Shown: one piece after another, positions 30,476-39,986 of the stretch
How positions within the stretch are numbered: position 1 is the first letter of the stretch
How the letters are laid out: each line of letters opens with the position of its first letter
NCBI GenBank assembly: GCA_029239975.1
Contig: JARBTX010000009.1
Location: forward strand, 24,581-88,580
DNA length: 64,000 nt
From: Anaerocolumna sp.
GTDB taxonomy: Bacteria; Bacillota; Clostridia; Lachnospirales; Lachnospiraceae
Direction of reading: 5' to 3'
The notes under the pieces: generated by a model
The model's input: only the letters and a program-made list of their open reading frames with translations
Told to the model about the DNA's origin: nothing
Database searches by the model: none
Position numbers and translations under genes: made by a program

Positions 30476-30703
30476 ATATTCCTCCTTGTTACAAACACCT
30501 TATTAAACTCATATTAATCTTAATAAAAATGGAAGCATTTTTATTTTAACATAACAATTAACTATATGCACCATAATTTTCCACTTAAATATATTATACA
30601 ACAGTACTACTTCATTTTGAATAATATTCTTATTAAAATGATTATAGTTGATTATTCATAAGTAACATAACTACTAGATAGCTGCACTTTATACTATGTA
30701 ATA

Positions 30704-30745
30704 AAAAACACACAAACCCTTGTTAAAAGACTTGTGTGTTTTTTT
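30704..30745 (-). terminator. Intrinsic terminator after GH43 gene
   Basis: aaaaaacacacaa ... ttgtgtgttttttt. Confidence 0.75.
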
Positions 30746-30778
30746 CGCTATGATGTGAATACTCACTATTTGAAGAAT

Positions 30779-32302
30779 CTATTGATTTTCTTTTTGATCC
30801 CAATTTAGTTTAGTAAATTCTGCATACTCTTTACTATCTTCTTTTGACGACACTGCATACATTGCCATAACAACTCCAGTAAAACCACCTGCAACTTCAG
30901 AAGATAAGTATTTTGCTTGCGCACTTCCCAAAAAGATTTCTTCATTGCCTACTAGACAGTAAAAATAATAGTTAATTGGATCAGAAACTATTTTTAATAC
31001 AATAGAATCATCTTCACTTATTATCCTTGTCTGGTTAACAATTGCGTTTATATCACCAATACATAATCTTAACATAACTTTTCTTTCGTTATTCTCATTC
31101 GTTACCGCAAGATCATAATGGTGATTTTCATCCATATAGAAAGTCGCGCCAGCTTCTTTTGCATTACTATTTATATTAACTTTAAGATTCGTGTAAAATT
31201 CTGATTGGCGTATTCCTATAAAGGTTGGTGTATCTCTGTCATTGATAGAAACCGTTGTTCCTTTAAGACGAATACCGTCTTCAATAAATTCATAATTTTC
31301 TTTTTTAGGATCTCTTAAATATACCCATCTTAATTCATTGTCTCCTAACGTGCTAGAGGAAACGTTATAATTCATCGCAGATTGAGCACTTGTGGTTTTT
31401 ATATCCATTTCCATAACTTGTTCTACAGTACCATTTATACCAGCTTCAAACCAGCCATCATCTCTCCACTTTACAGGCACTAAAAATACTTCTCTTCCCA
31501 AATGATGATATGGTACCCACATCCCCGCCTGACGGAATCCTAAGCATACCATAAAAGTATTACCATACTCATCTTCTACTAAGTCCGCATGTCCAATTCC
31601 TTGAATGACACTTTGATGGCCCCCAAGATTACGATTCGTTACTACTGGGTTATTTTCATAAGGCGTAAATGGACCATAAGGAGTTGTTCCCCTTGCATAA
31701 GTAATCATGTGACCATATTCTGTACCACCTTCTGCTGCCATCAGATAATACCATTCTCCGAATCGATATAAATGTGGAGATTCTAAGTAACGACCACCAC
31801 TACCCTTCCATATAGGACGGCTATCTGTTAATCGCTCTCCAGTTTTTATATCTATCTCGCATTGAAAAATGCATCCCTTGCCATCATCATCACTACCATT
31901 ACTCATAAAATAAGCTTTACCATTTTCAAAAAATAAAGATGGATCAATTCCGCCTTGATCTACGAAAATTGGCTCAGACCACTCACCATATATATCAGTT
32001 GTACTAACATAGAAATTCTTATGGTAGGTATCGTTAGTTGTAACCATATAAAAAGTTCCTTCGTGAAAACGAATGGTAGGTGCAAATACTCCACCAGAAC
32101 TATTAATTTTGTGTAGGTTTACTTGGCTATTTCTCGTAAAACAATGTCCAATTTGTTTCCAATGAACTAAGTTATCACTCTCAAATATAGGTACTCCAGG
32201 AAAGAACTGAAATGAACTGCACACCATATAATATTTGCCATTTGCTTTGCATATACTTGGGTCTGGATAAAAACCACGAATTATTGGATTATTTACTAAC
32301 AT
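30779..32302 (-). CDS. Glycoside hydrolase family 43 (beta-xylosidase/arabinofuranosidase type)
   Basis: NPIIRGFYPDPSICKANGKYYMVCSSF, GVFAPTIRFHEGTFYMV, GGIDPSLFFENGKAYFM, ESPHLYRFGEWYYLMAAEGGT. Confidence 0.92.
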   Translation of the reverse strand: MLVNNPIIRGFYPDPSICKANGKYYMVCSSFQFFPGVPIFESDNLVHWKQIGHCFTRNSQVNLHKINSSGGVFAPTIRFHEGTFYMVTTNDTYHKNFYVSTTDIYGEWSEPIFVDQGGIDPSLFFENGKAYFMSNGSDDDGKGCIFQCEIDIKTGERLTDSRPIWKGSGGRYLESPHLYRFGEWYYLMAAEGGTEYGHMITYARGTTPYGPFTPYENNPVVTNRNLGGHQSVIQGIGHADLVEDEYGNTFMVCLGFRQAGMWVPYHHLGREVFLVPVKWRDDGWFEAGINGTVEQVMEMDIKTTSAQSAMNYNVSSSTLGDNELRWVYLRDPKKENYEFIEDGIRLKGTTVSINDRDTPTFIGIRQSEFYTNLKVNINSNAKEAGATFYMDENHHYDLAVTNENNERKVMLRLCIGDINAIVNQTRIISEDDSIVLKIVSDPINYYFYCLVGNEEIFLGSAQAKYLSSEVAGGFTGVVMAMYAVSSKEDSKEYAEFTKLNWDQKENQ

Positions 32303-32598
32303 GCTATCTCCTTTCAAATATACGTATAATATAGACAATTACAGCACGATACAGATAAGGCATAGAATCTATTATAAAAATTTAATAGTATAACTGTAAT
32401 TTTGTAATTGCCTAAACTATAAAACATTTTATATCTATATTATACATATGATAATTCGGATTTCCTTAAATATACTGACATATATCAGCACATTTTGGAC
32501 ATGAATTTCTTGAGATATGTATTTCATCTCTCAAAGATTTTTTATTTATAAAAATCTGAAATAACTTGTCCTTCTACCAACTTGTGCATATATTTTAA

Positions 32599-33408
32599 TT
32601 ACATATTTTGAATAAAATTATATAACCAATCTCTTTCCCTTCTAGAAATCTCATTATCATTTTGATTGTTATCATAGAGTCTTCTGGTTGCTACGATTGG
32701 CATACACATTAGAATCAAATCTTTACTGATTCCCGCTAATGTACAATAGTTATTTATGTAGTCATTATTAAAATTAGTAAACAACTCTGCAACTTTTTCG
32801 CCAAGTAAATGAGAAACAACTGGCGAATTTAACGTCATATAACTCCAGGCTACATCAAAGATAGGATTACCAGAACAAGCTCCATTCCAGTCAATTACGA
32901 TATATTTTCCATTACTATTAAGTATATTTAGTGGTTGATAATCGCCATGACAGAGTTTATTATCCTTTGGGAAACTATCAAGAAGATCTAGTAATAATTC
33001 TCTTTTTTCTTTTGATATATTTTCTAATTCGAGAATACGATTTTTTAGAAAATCATATTGAGATGGTAATTCTATTATACTTTTCTTATGTATATCTATA
33101 TGTAATTTAGCATATAAATACCCCATCTCTGTTTCATAACAGCCATTTAATAGTGGATCTGCTAACACCTTACCTTCTACACGTTCATAGATTAATGCTT
33201 TTTTCCCATTTAGATCTATTGAGCCAATAAGTTCAGGTATATCAAGGGACGTTTTATTTAATAACTCCCCGATATATTTTTCATTATGAATAACTCCGTC
33301 AGATATATGGGGTTTATAAATCTTTATAACTGCATTATCACCATACTCATATACATTGGATGTTCCACCATTACCAATTTCTTTTCCTATCATAATATCT
33401 ACATTCAT
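32599..33408 (-). CDS. Aminoglycoside phosphotransferase-family kinase
   Basis: LCHGDYQPLNIL catalytic loop, VIDWNGACSGNPIFDVAW. Confidence 0.85.
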   Translation of the reverse strand: MNVDIMIGKEIGNGGTSNVYEYGDNAVIKIYKPHISDGVIHNEKYIGELLNKTSLDIPELIGSIDLNGKKALIYERVEGKVLADPLLNGCYETEMGYLYAKLHIDIHKKSIIELPSQYDFLKNRILELENISKEKRELLLDLLDSFPKDNKLCHGDYQPLNILNSNGKYIVIDWNGACSGNPIFDVAWSYMTLNSPVVSHLLGEKVAELFTNFNNDYINNYCTLAGISKDLILMCMPIVATRRLYDNNQNDNEISRRERDWLYNFIQNM

Positions 33409-33416
33409 CTTCTTGG

Positions 33417-33668
33417 CTACCCTTGTAGACCATTTGCTTGGCGTTCCATATTTTCAACGACGATATCATGAATATCTCCTAAAGATGCACAATATTCAAG
33501 TAACTTCCATGGTGTATTTGTGTGAAAATGTATTTTTATCATTTCATCGTCACCAACTGCAAGCAAGCAATCGCCTTCGATATTGCTTGTGATGTAATCA
33601 TTGATTGTGTCTTCTGATAAGTCATGTCCTTCAATTAATAATTGAGTATCAAATTTAAATTCTAGCAT
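33417..33668 (-). CDS. Stand-alone domain resembling the C-terminal domain of DAK/FakA (YloV)-family proteins
   Basis: 83 aa: FDTQLLIEGHDL...GDCLLAVGDDEMIKIHFHTNTPWKLLEYCASLGDIHDIVVENMERQ. Confidence 0.6.
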   Translation of the reverse strand: MLEFKFDTQLLIEGHDLSEDTINDYITSNIEGDCLLAVGDDEMIKIHFHTNTPWKLLEYCASLGDIHDIVVENMERQANGLQG

Positions 33669-33689
33669 AATAAAATCTCCTTTTCGTTA

Positions 33690-34601
33690 TTAAAAATGAT
33701 TTTTTAAAGCTTGGTTCCATGCAAGATGAAACTCTGTTATAGTTTTAAAACGATTATCTCTTTCTAAGTTCACCGCTTTTAAAGCAACTTCAAACACATG
33801 TTTATCCAAATTCCAATTATCTATAGAACACGGAAAAAATGAATTTCTTAGGTATCTTTCCTTTATATCATTCTCACTAAATTGTCCAAAAAAATGAAAT
33901 ATCAAAGCTCCTAGAGTATAAATATTAGTTATTTCATCGATACATGCACCATAAACATATTCTTCCGGAGCTTTCAATCTCTTAGTTCCGAAAAAGCACT
34001 CACCCATATCATTAACAGCTGGTTTTTTCCTATAAAAATCTATATCACAAATCGTTGTGGTATCTGTATCAAAATTATACATTATACTTCCATCATAAAA
34101 GTCCACTGCAACATAATTATTCATAGCTACAGTTTCAAAAAATGAAAATATTGTATCAACAGTCTTTAATTTCTTATAATTTGGCAAATCTTTAAATCTA
34201 CTAGATGGCTTTTTAAAATTAGGATTTTTAGAATAATATTCAAAATTCCAATGATCAAATAAACACTCTCCATCAACCCACTCAAATACAGCAACATAAT
34301 AATATTCAAATGGATAATGTTCAATTAATTTGACTAAATTCTGATGATTCAATTTTTTATATATCTCTGCTGCATTTTTTAGAATTTTAATGGATTCATC
34401 GGGTGTTATTTCAGCTTCGGTAGTTTTTGCACCTGCAATTTTTATAAAATACTTTTTATTCTTGTTCATTAACCCAAAGCATATACACCCAGAACCTGTT
34501 TGGTCAATTACCTTAAAAATTGTTCCATACTTTTTAATCCATGAAAAATCTTGATATTCTTTTAATCTAAATTCTACATTATCAAGCTTTACAACTATCA
34601 T
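33690..34601 (-). CDS. Atypical Ser/Thr protein kinase-like protein
   Basis: Kinase-like layout: 'AVDFYDGSIMYN' catalytic-loop-like, 'ICDIDFYRK' DFG-like, 'KAPEEYVYG' APE, 'TNIYTLGALIFHFF'. Confidence 0.7.
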   Translation of the reverse strand: MIVVKLDNVEFRLKEYQDFSWIKKYGTIFKVIDQTGSGCICFGLMNKNKKYFIKIAGAKTTEAEITPDESIKILKNAAEIYKKLNHQNLVKLIEHYPFEYYYVAVFEWVDGECLFDHWNFEYYSKNPNFKKPSSRFKDLPNYKKLKTVDTIFSFFETVAMNNYVAVDFYDGSIMYNFDTDTTTICDIDFYRKKPAVNDMGECFFGTKRLKAPEEYVYGACIDEITNIYTLGALIFHFFGQFSENDIKERYLRNSFFPCSIDNWNLDKHVFEVALKAVNLERDNRFKTITEFHLAWNQALKNHF

Positions 34602-34862
34602 ATTGTCTCCTATGGTTTATACTCTTTGCTAATGGCACTTATTGTAATCATTTTTATTCTCCGTAATTTATGCCTCACTTAACATGTCTTAATAGTTAAT
34701 CCACTTCACCTATAATGCACTAAACTATGATTTATTATTTTAAACTTAGTTCTGCTTTCTTATATTGAATCAAGTTATTTCGTCTTATTATACTCTTCCA
34801 CATTTTGGTAAGTCAATGTATAATACTTAAAAATATCTGTTCAAGTATTATTTTTATAAAAA

Positions 34863-34888
34863 AGAGCTCATCTTTATAGATGAACTCC
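34863..34888 (-). terminator. Intrinsic terminator
   Basis: agagctcatcttta/tagatgaactc hairpin. Confidence 0.55.
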
Positions 34889-34909
34889 TTCTTAATATGA
34901 CTTTGAATA

Positions 34910-35688
34910 TTATAAAAACTTCTCTATAATATATTGTGATAACATATGTTTATCTAAGAAAGGTGCAATAGGACTGATAGACTTTATACCATCTTTTTGT
35001 ATTGCCTTTTCAGCTAATGAGTTAAGATAATCTTTATCCACAAACGGTGCTATTTCTTCAAAATGCTTAAAACCAGATTCAGCATATTCTCTCTCAGCAA
35101 TTTGTTGCAAAGTACTTTTAGCGATAAAAGGAATAATGTGAATCAATACTGAGAGACCTTTTTTTTCGTATATATTGAATGCAAGTTCACTTAGGAAATC
35201 ATTTTTTACAAATGGTGCAACAACTTCTAATAAATCATAATTTTCTGACTTCACTGCTTTCGAAACTATTTCATGAACAATATCTTGCTAACAAACGGTA
35301 GAATTCCCTCAATCTCTGACAAATCATCTGACAGATTTGAATGTTTAAATATCTGATCTGCTTGTTCTGGTTTAATGATAGGAGCAATTTTTTTAAATTC
35401 ATTTGTATCTAAGATGTTATGGTTTAAAAATTCTACTGTATTATTTGTTATAACACTTTCAAGAAGATTAGAATTTTCCCCCAACAATTCATCAATAGTA
35501 ACTTCGAATAATTGAACCAATTCAGGAAGTTTTGATATATCAGGCATAGATATTCCCCGCTCCCAATTTGATACCGCTTGAAAGCTAATATTCATTTTAT
35601 CTGCTAATTCCATTTGTGTCATATTTTTTGATTTACGAAGCTCTGAGATATTCTTCCCTATGTTTTCCATATTAAACATAACTTTCAT
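34910..35688 (-). pseudogene. XRE regulator with C-terminal 'APFVxKxxL' repeats, split by a -1 frameshift
   Basis: ORFs 35266..35688 and 34910..35254 rejoin as ...LPFVSK-DIVHEIVSKAVKSENYDLLEVVAPFV if one base is restored near 35284-35287. Confidence 0.65.
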
Positions 35689-35829
35689 CCTTTCTACAAG
35701 AAGTATTCAACCCGGGTTTTTCTTGTAAATTAATAGTAATCTAAATACGACCAATTTTCTAACAATTGCTAATTGAATAGAATATTCTTCTAATTCAATT
35801 TATAGTTGAATTTTGTAAAAGTGATTTAA

Positions 35830-36615
35830 CTACTTTCTGCAAATTAATATTGCATGGTTAGCTAATCCTGCACAATATTCACTACCCATAATTATATCAG
35901 CATAATGAAACCATACTTTTCGTTGTTCTAAATTAAAATTTTCAATAATATCATCGGTTAGAAGAAAGTCCAATCCAGCCAATCTTTCGTGAGATAACCC
36001 CACTTTTTTTGCTTCTGCTATCATCTCTTCGGGCATTGAATAGAAAAAAATATCTGGATTTACATCATCAATGCTTTTAGTCAACACATTTTCATCTATC
36101 TTAGCTGTTAGAACTTTATCCCAACCAAACGCGGGCGCAAATTTTGCAATCACTCCAGTTTTATTTATAAAGGCAAATGCTACTATTCCGTCAGGTTTAC
36201 AAATTCTCTCACATTCTGCCATACATTTAGCACGACCTTCTGGATTTAGATGATACATTGGTCCAAGACATAATACAACGTCAAAAGAATTATCACCTAT
36301 ATTATTTAAATCAGTAGCATCTCCGACTTCTGCTTTTACATTATGGTATCCACTTTCTTGTATCAATTCCTGAAACACTTGAATATTAGCAGGTGATAAA
36401 TCAATGCCCACATATTCTTTACATGAGTCAGCAAAATGCATACCATAATATCCACCGCCACAGCCCATTTCTAGAATTTTCTTATCTTTTGATATATACT
36501 GTTTTAATATCTTCTTAGTATTTATAAACTCCATTCCATAGAGTCCAGCTTCTTTCGCTCTATTAATTTCATTCCCTGATGCGTATGCGTTTATTACCAT
36601 TTGTTTATTATCCAT
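35830..36615 (-). CDS. Class I SAM-dependent methyltransferase
   Basis: KKILEMGCGGGYYGMHFADS motif I; FDVVLCLGPMYHL. Confidence 0.88.
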   Translation of the reverse strand: MDNKQMVINAYASGNEINRAKEAGLYGMEFINTKKILKQYISKDKKILEMGCGGGYYGMHFADSCKEYVGIDLSPANIQVFQELIQESGYHNVKAEVGDATDLNNIGDNSFDVVLCLGPMYHLNPEGRAKCMAECERICKPDGIVAFAFINKTGVIAKFAPAFGWDKVLTAKIDENVLTKSIDDVNPDIFFYSMPEEMIAEAKKVGLSHERLAGLDFLLTDDIIENFNLEQRKVWFHYADIIMGSEYCAGLANHAILICRK

Positions 36616-36745
36616 ATCCTGCTTCCCCCATATGTATGAATCATAACAGTTGCGAGTAAGTAAAAACTCATTTTTTTATTTTGATTAAGTATTTCGTTTC
36701 ATTATACTTTCCACATTTTGGTAAGTCAATCCAAATGTAATAAAA

Positions 36746-36782
36746 CTCCCTTAATGGTAGATGGCTAAAACCATTAAGGGAG
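36746..36782. terminator. Intrinsic terminator
   Basis: ctcccttaatgg ... ccattaagggag. Confidence 0.75.
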
Positions 36783-36859
36783 AAATTATTTACTAGATTT
36801 ATGATTTTTATTAAGTTTTTTCTGTGATTTTATCGGTAATCATAATTTTTAAAGCCAAC

Positions 36860-36888
36860 AAAGAACTCTACATTCTGAAGAGTTCTTT
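36860..36888. terminator. Intrinsic terminator-like hairpin
   Basis: aaagaactct ... agagttcttt. Confidence 0.6.
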
Positions 36889-36996
36889 GTTTGTAATTTA
36901 GTCAATTTGGATTTCTATTGTTTCATTGATAAATGCAATCATAATTCTATGTTAGAACAGAATTTATTATTCGACAATTGATCAATAATGCAATTC

Positions 36997-37257
36997 TTAA
37001 GTAATCTTTCTCCATCTTTTTAGATTTGGGAAATAGTCCATCATTTTTCTTCTGGCAACTTCTTCATCAGGACAATCTGTATCATTTATTCTAAAAGGAA
37101 TACAACTTTCAATCATTTCTTCCATAGTTTCGTTTTTTCCAAAAGAACCATTTGGAAAACAGTAACGGCAATAATCTTTATTTTCGCTACCATCTTCATT
37201 TTTTCCATAGTTATTTACTTCCATAATCATTCCACAACTTTGACATACATCACTCAT
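36997..37257 (-). CDS. Zinc-ribbon domain protein
   Basis: CQSCGM ... DYCRYCFPNG. Confidence 0.8.
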   Translation of the reverse strand: MSDVCQSCGMIMEVNNYGKNEDGSENKDYCRYCFPNGSFGKNETMEEMIESCIPFRINDTDCPDEEVARRKMMDYFPNLKRWRKIT

Positions 37258-37867
37258 TTTTTACTGTTTCCCCTTCACTCTCGTAATTACCTGTTATTTC
37301 AATTACATTGTTATCGGGGTCACGTAGATGAATGTAGTAATAAGCATCATGTACCTTAGTGATTTCTGTCATTTCACCAATATTTAGATGTTTTAATCTC
37401 CTAAATTCTAACAATAAATCTTCTACCCAAAAGTTAAGTACAAATTTGTAGTTTCTATCGTCTGAATAGATATGTCCTGGAAGATTATTTAGATTCATTA
37501 ATGCTAAGCATTTATTATCAAAGAAAAATTCTGCAAATTTATCACCACAATTTCTAGTAGAAACTTTCATTGACAATAACTTCTCGTAATATTTTATGGA
37601 TTTCTCAAAATCTTTTACAACCAAATAAACACTTCCTAAATGTAGCTGTTGGTTGTTTCTCTTCCTTTCTTCGGCATCTAAGAGTAATTCATCTGTACTA
37701 ATATTAAATAACTTACTCATAGTAATAATTATCTCTAATTCAGGAACAGATTGACCAAGTTCCCACTTTGAAACGGATTGACGAGAGACTGATAATTTTT
37801 CAGCTAGTTGTTCTTGTGTTAGGTTATTATCTTGTCTTAATTTTTGAATTTGATTTCCGACTTCCAT
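37250..37867 (-). CDS. XRE HTH regulator fused to VOC (glyoxalase-like) domain
   Basis: MEVGNQIQKLRQDNNLTQEQLAEKLSVSRQSVSKWELGQ + LGSVYLVVKDFEKSIKYYEKLL...IHLRDPDNNVIEITG. Confidence 0.85.
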   Translation of the reverse strand: MEVGNQIQKLRQDNNLTQEQLAEKLSVSRQSVSKWELGQSVPELEIIITMSKLFNISTDELLLDAEERKRNNQQLHLGSVYLVVKDFEKSIKYYEKLLSMKVSTRNCGDKFAEFFFDNKCLALMNLNNLPGHIYSDDRNYKFVLNFWVEDLLLEFRRLKHLNIGEMTEITKVHDAYYYIHLRDPDNNVIEITGNYESEGETVKNE

Positions 37868-38102
37868 GTACTCCCTCCGATAATTTGATATTTGAATTAT
37901 ATCAATTATCAAACCGATACACCACCAATTATACTTTGAATTTACGCAACTAACAGTTGCTATATCATCCAATATAATTTATTAGTTGGCAGTGAAAAAA
38001 ATTATTGTACATCTTTTCCATCTAGAAAATTATTAAAATCAGTAATTAGCTAAGAGCTTCAATTATAACAACTTTGCTTCCATTTCAAAATGATATCTCC
38101 TT

Positions 38103-38864
38103 CTACCATTGATTAACAGCATATTGAATGGCTAATCTTTGTTGTTTTAATAATTCTTCCGATAATTCATTATAAAGCGAATCAAGACCTTTCTCATGTG
38201 CCATGTAAGGTGGTGAATCATTCCAAGAACCCATAGCACCAAAAACATCTGCAGTACTTGCAGCCATAAATAAATTATAATTTTTTATAGGCAATGAAAT
38301 CCCTATTTCTGATGTTTCATCTGTGCCGTCAATCAAAATAGATTGCGCATTAGCAAAAATATCTGCAAACTCAACACAATTAATTTCATGAGCTAATATT
38401 TTAATTTTTTCAAAAACTTTTATAAAACCATCTGTATTATCATCAAAAATAGGAATCCCTTGTGGTGGATTTTCCCAAAGGTGTTCCGTATAAGTGCAAT
38501 CCCAAAGCCCTGATGAACTATCATATTCCCAATATGATGTAAAATAAGTTACCATTCCATTTTTATAAAAGCATACTAACGTATTTTGTGACGAATTAGA
38601 AAATCCAAGTACACCTCTATCTTTCACCATTAAAGGCATTAATAATTTTATATCAACTAATTCCCTAGAGAGACACTCTTGAAACCACTCATTTACATCA
38701 AAAGCTTTCCTAGATTTCTCGGTAAATGTTGTTTTCATCGGTAAAAATTCAAAAACAACACTATTTTCATATTTTATTAAATTGAATTTAATTGGTTTCT
38801 TTTCTTTTAAAGCATGCCTTGCTGCAATAACAATTCTACATGCTTGTAATGTTTCTCCATTCAT
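38103..38864 (-). CDS. Hypothetical protein
   Basis: 253-aa ORF, no family recognised. Confidence 0.55.
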   Translation of the reverse strand: MNGETLQACRIVIAARHALKEKKPIKFNLIKYENSVVFEFLPMKTTFTEKSRKAFDVNEWFQECLSRELVDIKLLMPLMVKDRGVLGFSNSSQNTLVCFYKNGMVTYFTSYWEYDSSSGLWDCTYTEHLWENPPQGIPIFDDNTDGFIKVFEKIKILAHEINCVEFADIFANAQSILIDGTDETSEIGISLPIKNYNLFMAASTADVFGAMGSWNDSPPYMAHEKGLDSLYNELSEELLKQQRLAIQYAVNQW

Positions 38865-38911
38865 AAAATTATTTCTCCATATTTCTTTCTTAAGATATTT
38901 TAATTACAAGT

Positions 38912-39565
38912 TTAGATATTCATTTCAAATTCTAATTCATCATTAAGTGGTATATTATCCATACCTTTTTTGGGTACATCAGGCTTTATTTTTCTTACAG
39001 TATCCATAGCTTTTACATATAAATTAACTAAATGAAACCCTCTTTTTTGGAAAAACCCTATCGCTTTTAAATTATCATTTGTAGTAACAACACGACATAA
39101 GCTACATTGGTTATTTTTTGCATGTTCTTTCACTTTTTCTACTAACCCAGTTCCAATCCCCTTATTTTCAATTTTGGAATCCAGAGATAAAATCTCACAT
39201 CTATTATTGGTTATTCTATATGTTATTAGACCTATTATATTATCTTTATCGTAAATAACAAAACCATCCTCATCCTTCAAATCAAATACTTCCCCTTCTC
39301 TAAGCACCATTATTGTACTGCCCCATTCCATTCGTAGAAAATCAATAATTTTCTTTTTATCTTCATCTTTTATTTTTTTAATAGTATCCATCATTGCATC
39401 ATTCTTCATATATTTTTTATTTAGTTTCCCTATTTCTAGTTCAATGGTAGTTTTACCTTCATCTATATCTCTTATCCTATTTTTATCTTCTTCAGTTAAT
39501 GACATCCCTTCAAGAGCCATTGAACCATTAATTTTACGTATAGTTGATTCAATACTTTTTTTCAT
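38912..39565 (-). CDS. GNAT family N-acetyltransferase
   Basis: 'IENKGIGTGLVEKVKEHAKNNQCSLCRVVTTNDNLKAIGFFQKRGFHLV'. Confidence 0.85.
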   Translation of the reverse strand: MKKSIESTIRKINGSMALEGMSLTEEDKNRIRDIDEGKTTIELEIGKLNKKYMKNDAMMDTIKKIKDEDKKKIIDFLRMEWGSTIMVLREGEVFDLKDEDGFVIYDKDNIIGLITYRITNNRCEILSLDSKIENKGIGTGLVEKVKEHAKNNQCSLCRVVTTNDNLKAIGFFQKRGFHLVNLYVKAMDTVRKIKPDVPKKGMDNIPLNDELEFEMNI

Positions 39566-39933
39566 GTTATACCACTTTCCTTCCATCCAAAAATAATATA
39601 TCTCTTTTTTTAATATATTGATTTCGAATTTTTGCCGACTTATCTAATAATTCAATGCTTTATCTATATTTTTCCATATTATTACCACCTAAATAGATAT
39701 TACCTAATTATTATTGAGCGTTATCATTTTTGAAAATCAATCAACTTATTTTAATATCTACAATACTTTATTTAATTGTATCATATATGTTTTAATAAAT
39801 TAACTAATATTTCCATTAATTCAATTAATATATTATCTCTTTTACTACCTTGTAATGTAACTTGCATTTTAACCAACTAATGAATACTTATATTATTCAT
39901 CTTAAACCACTACAAAATTATATCTAAATCAAA

Positions 39934-39972
39934 AAGGACTGTACACTTATCAATCTGATTCGTGACAGTCCA
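39934..39972 (-). terminator. Intrinsic terminator
   Basis: ggactgtacac ... gtgacagtcc. Confidence 0.65.
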
Positions 39973-39986
39973 GTATATGAATTTTG

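Noticed and set aside
32331-32440. Possible third copy of the intergenic repeat (gacaattacag ... gtaattgcctaaactata)
   Set aside because: Palindromic and similarly placed upstream of a gene, but lacks the gcaattgcgaaacat core and second block; not supportable by eye.
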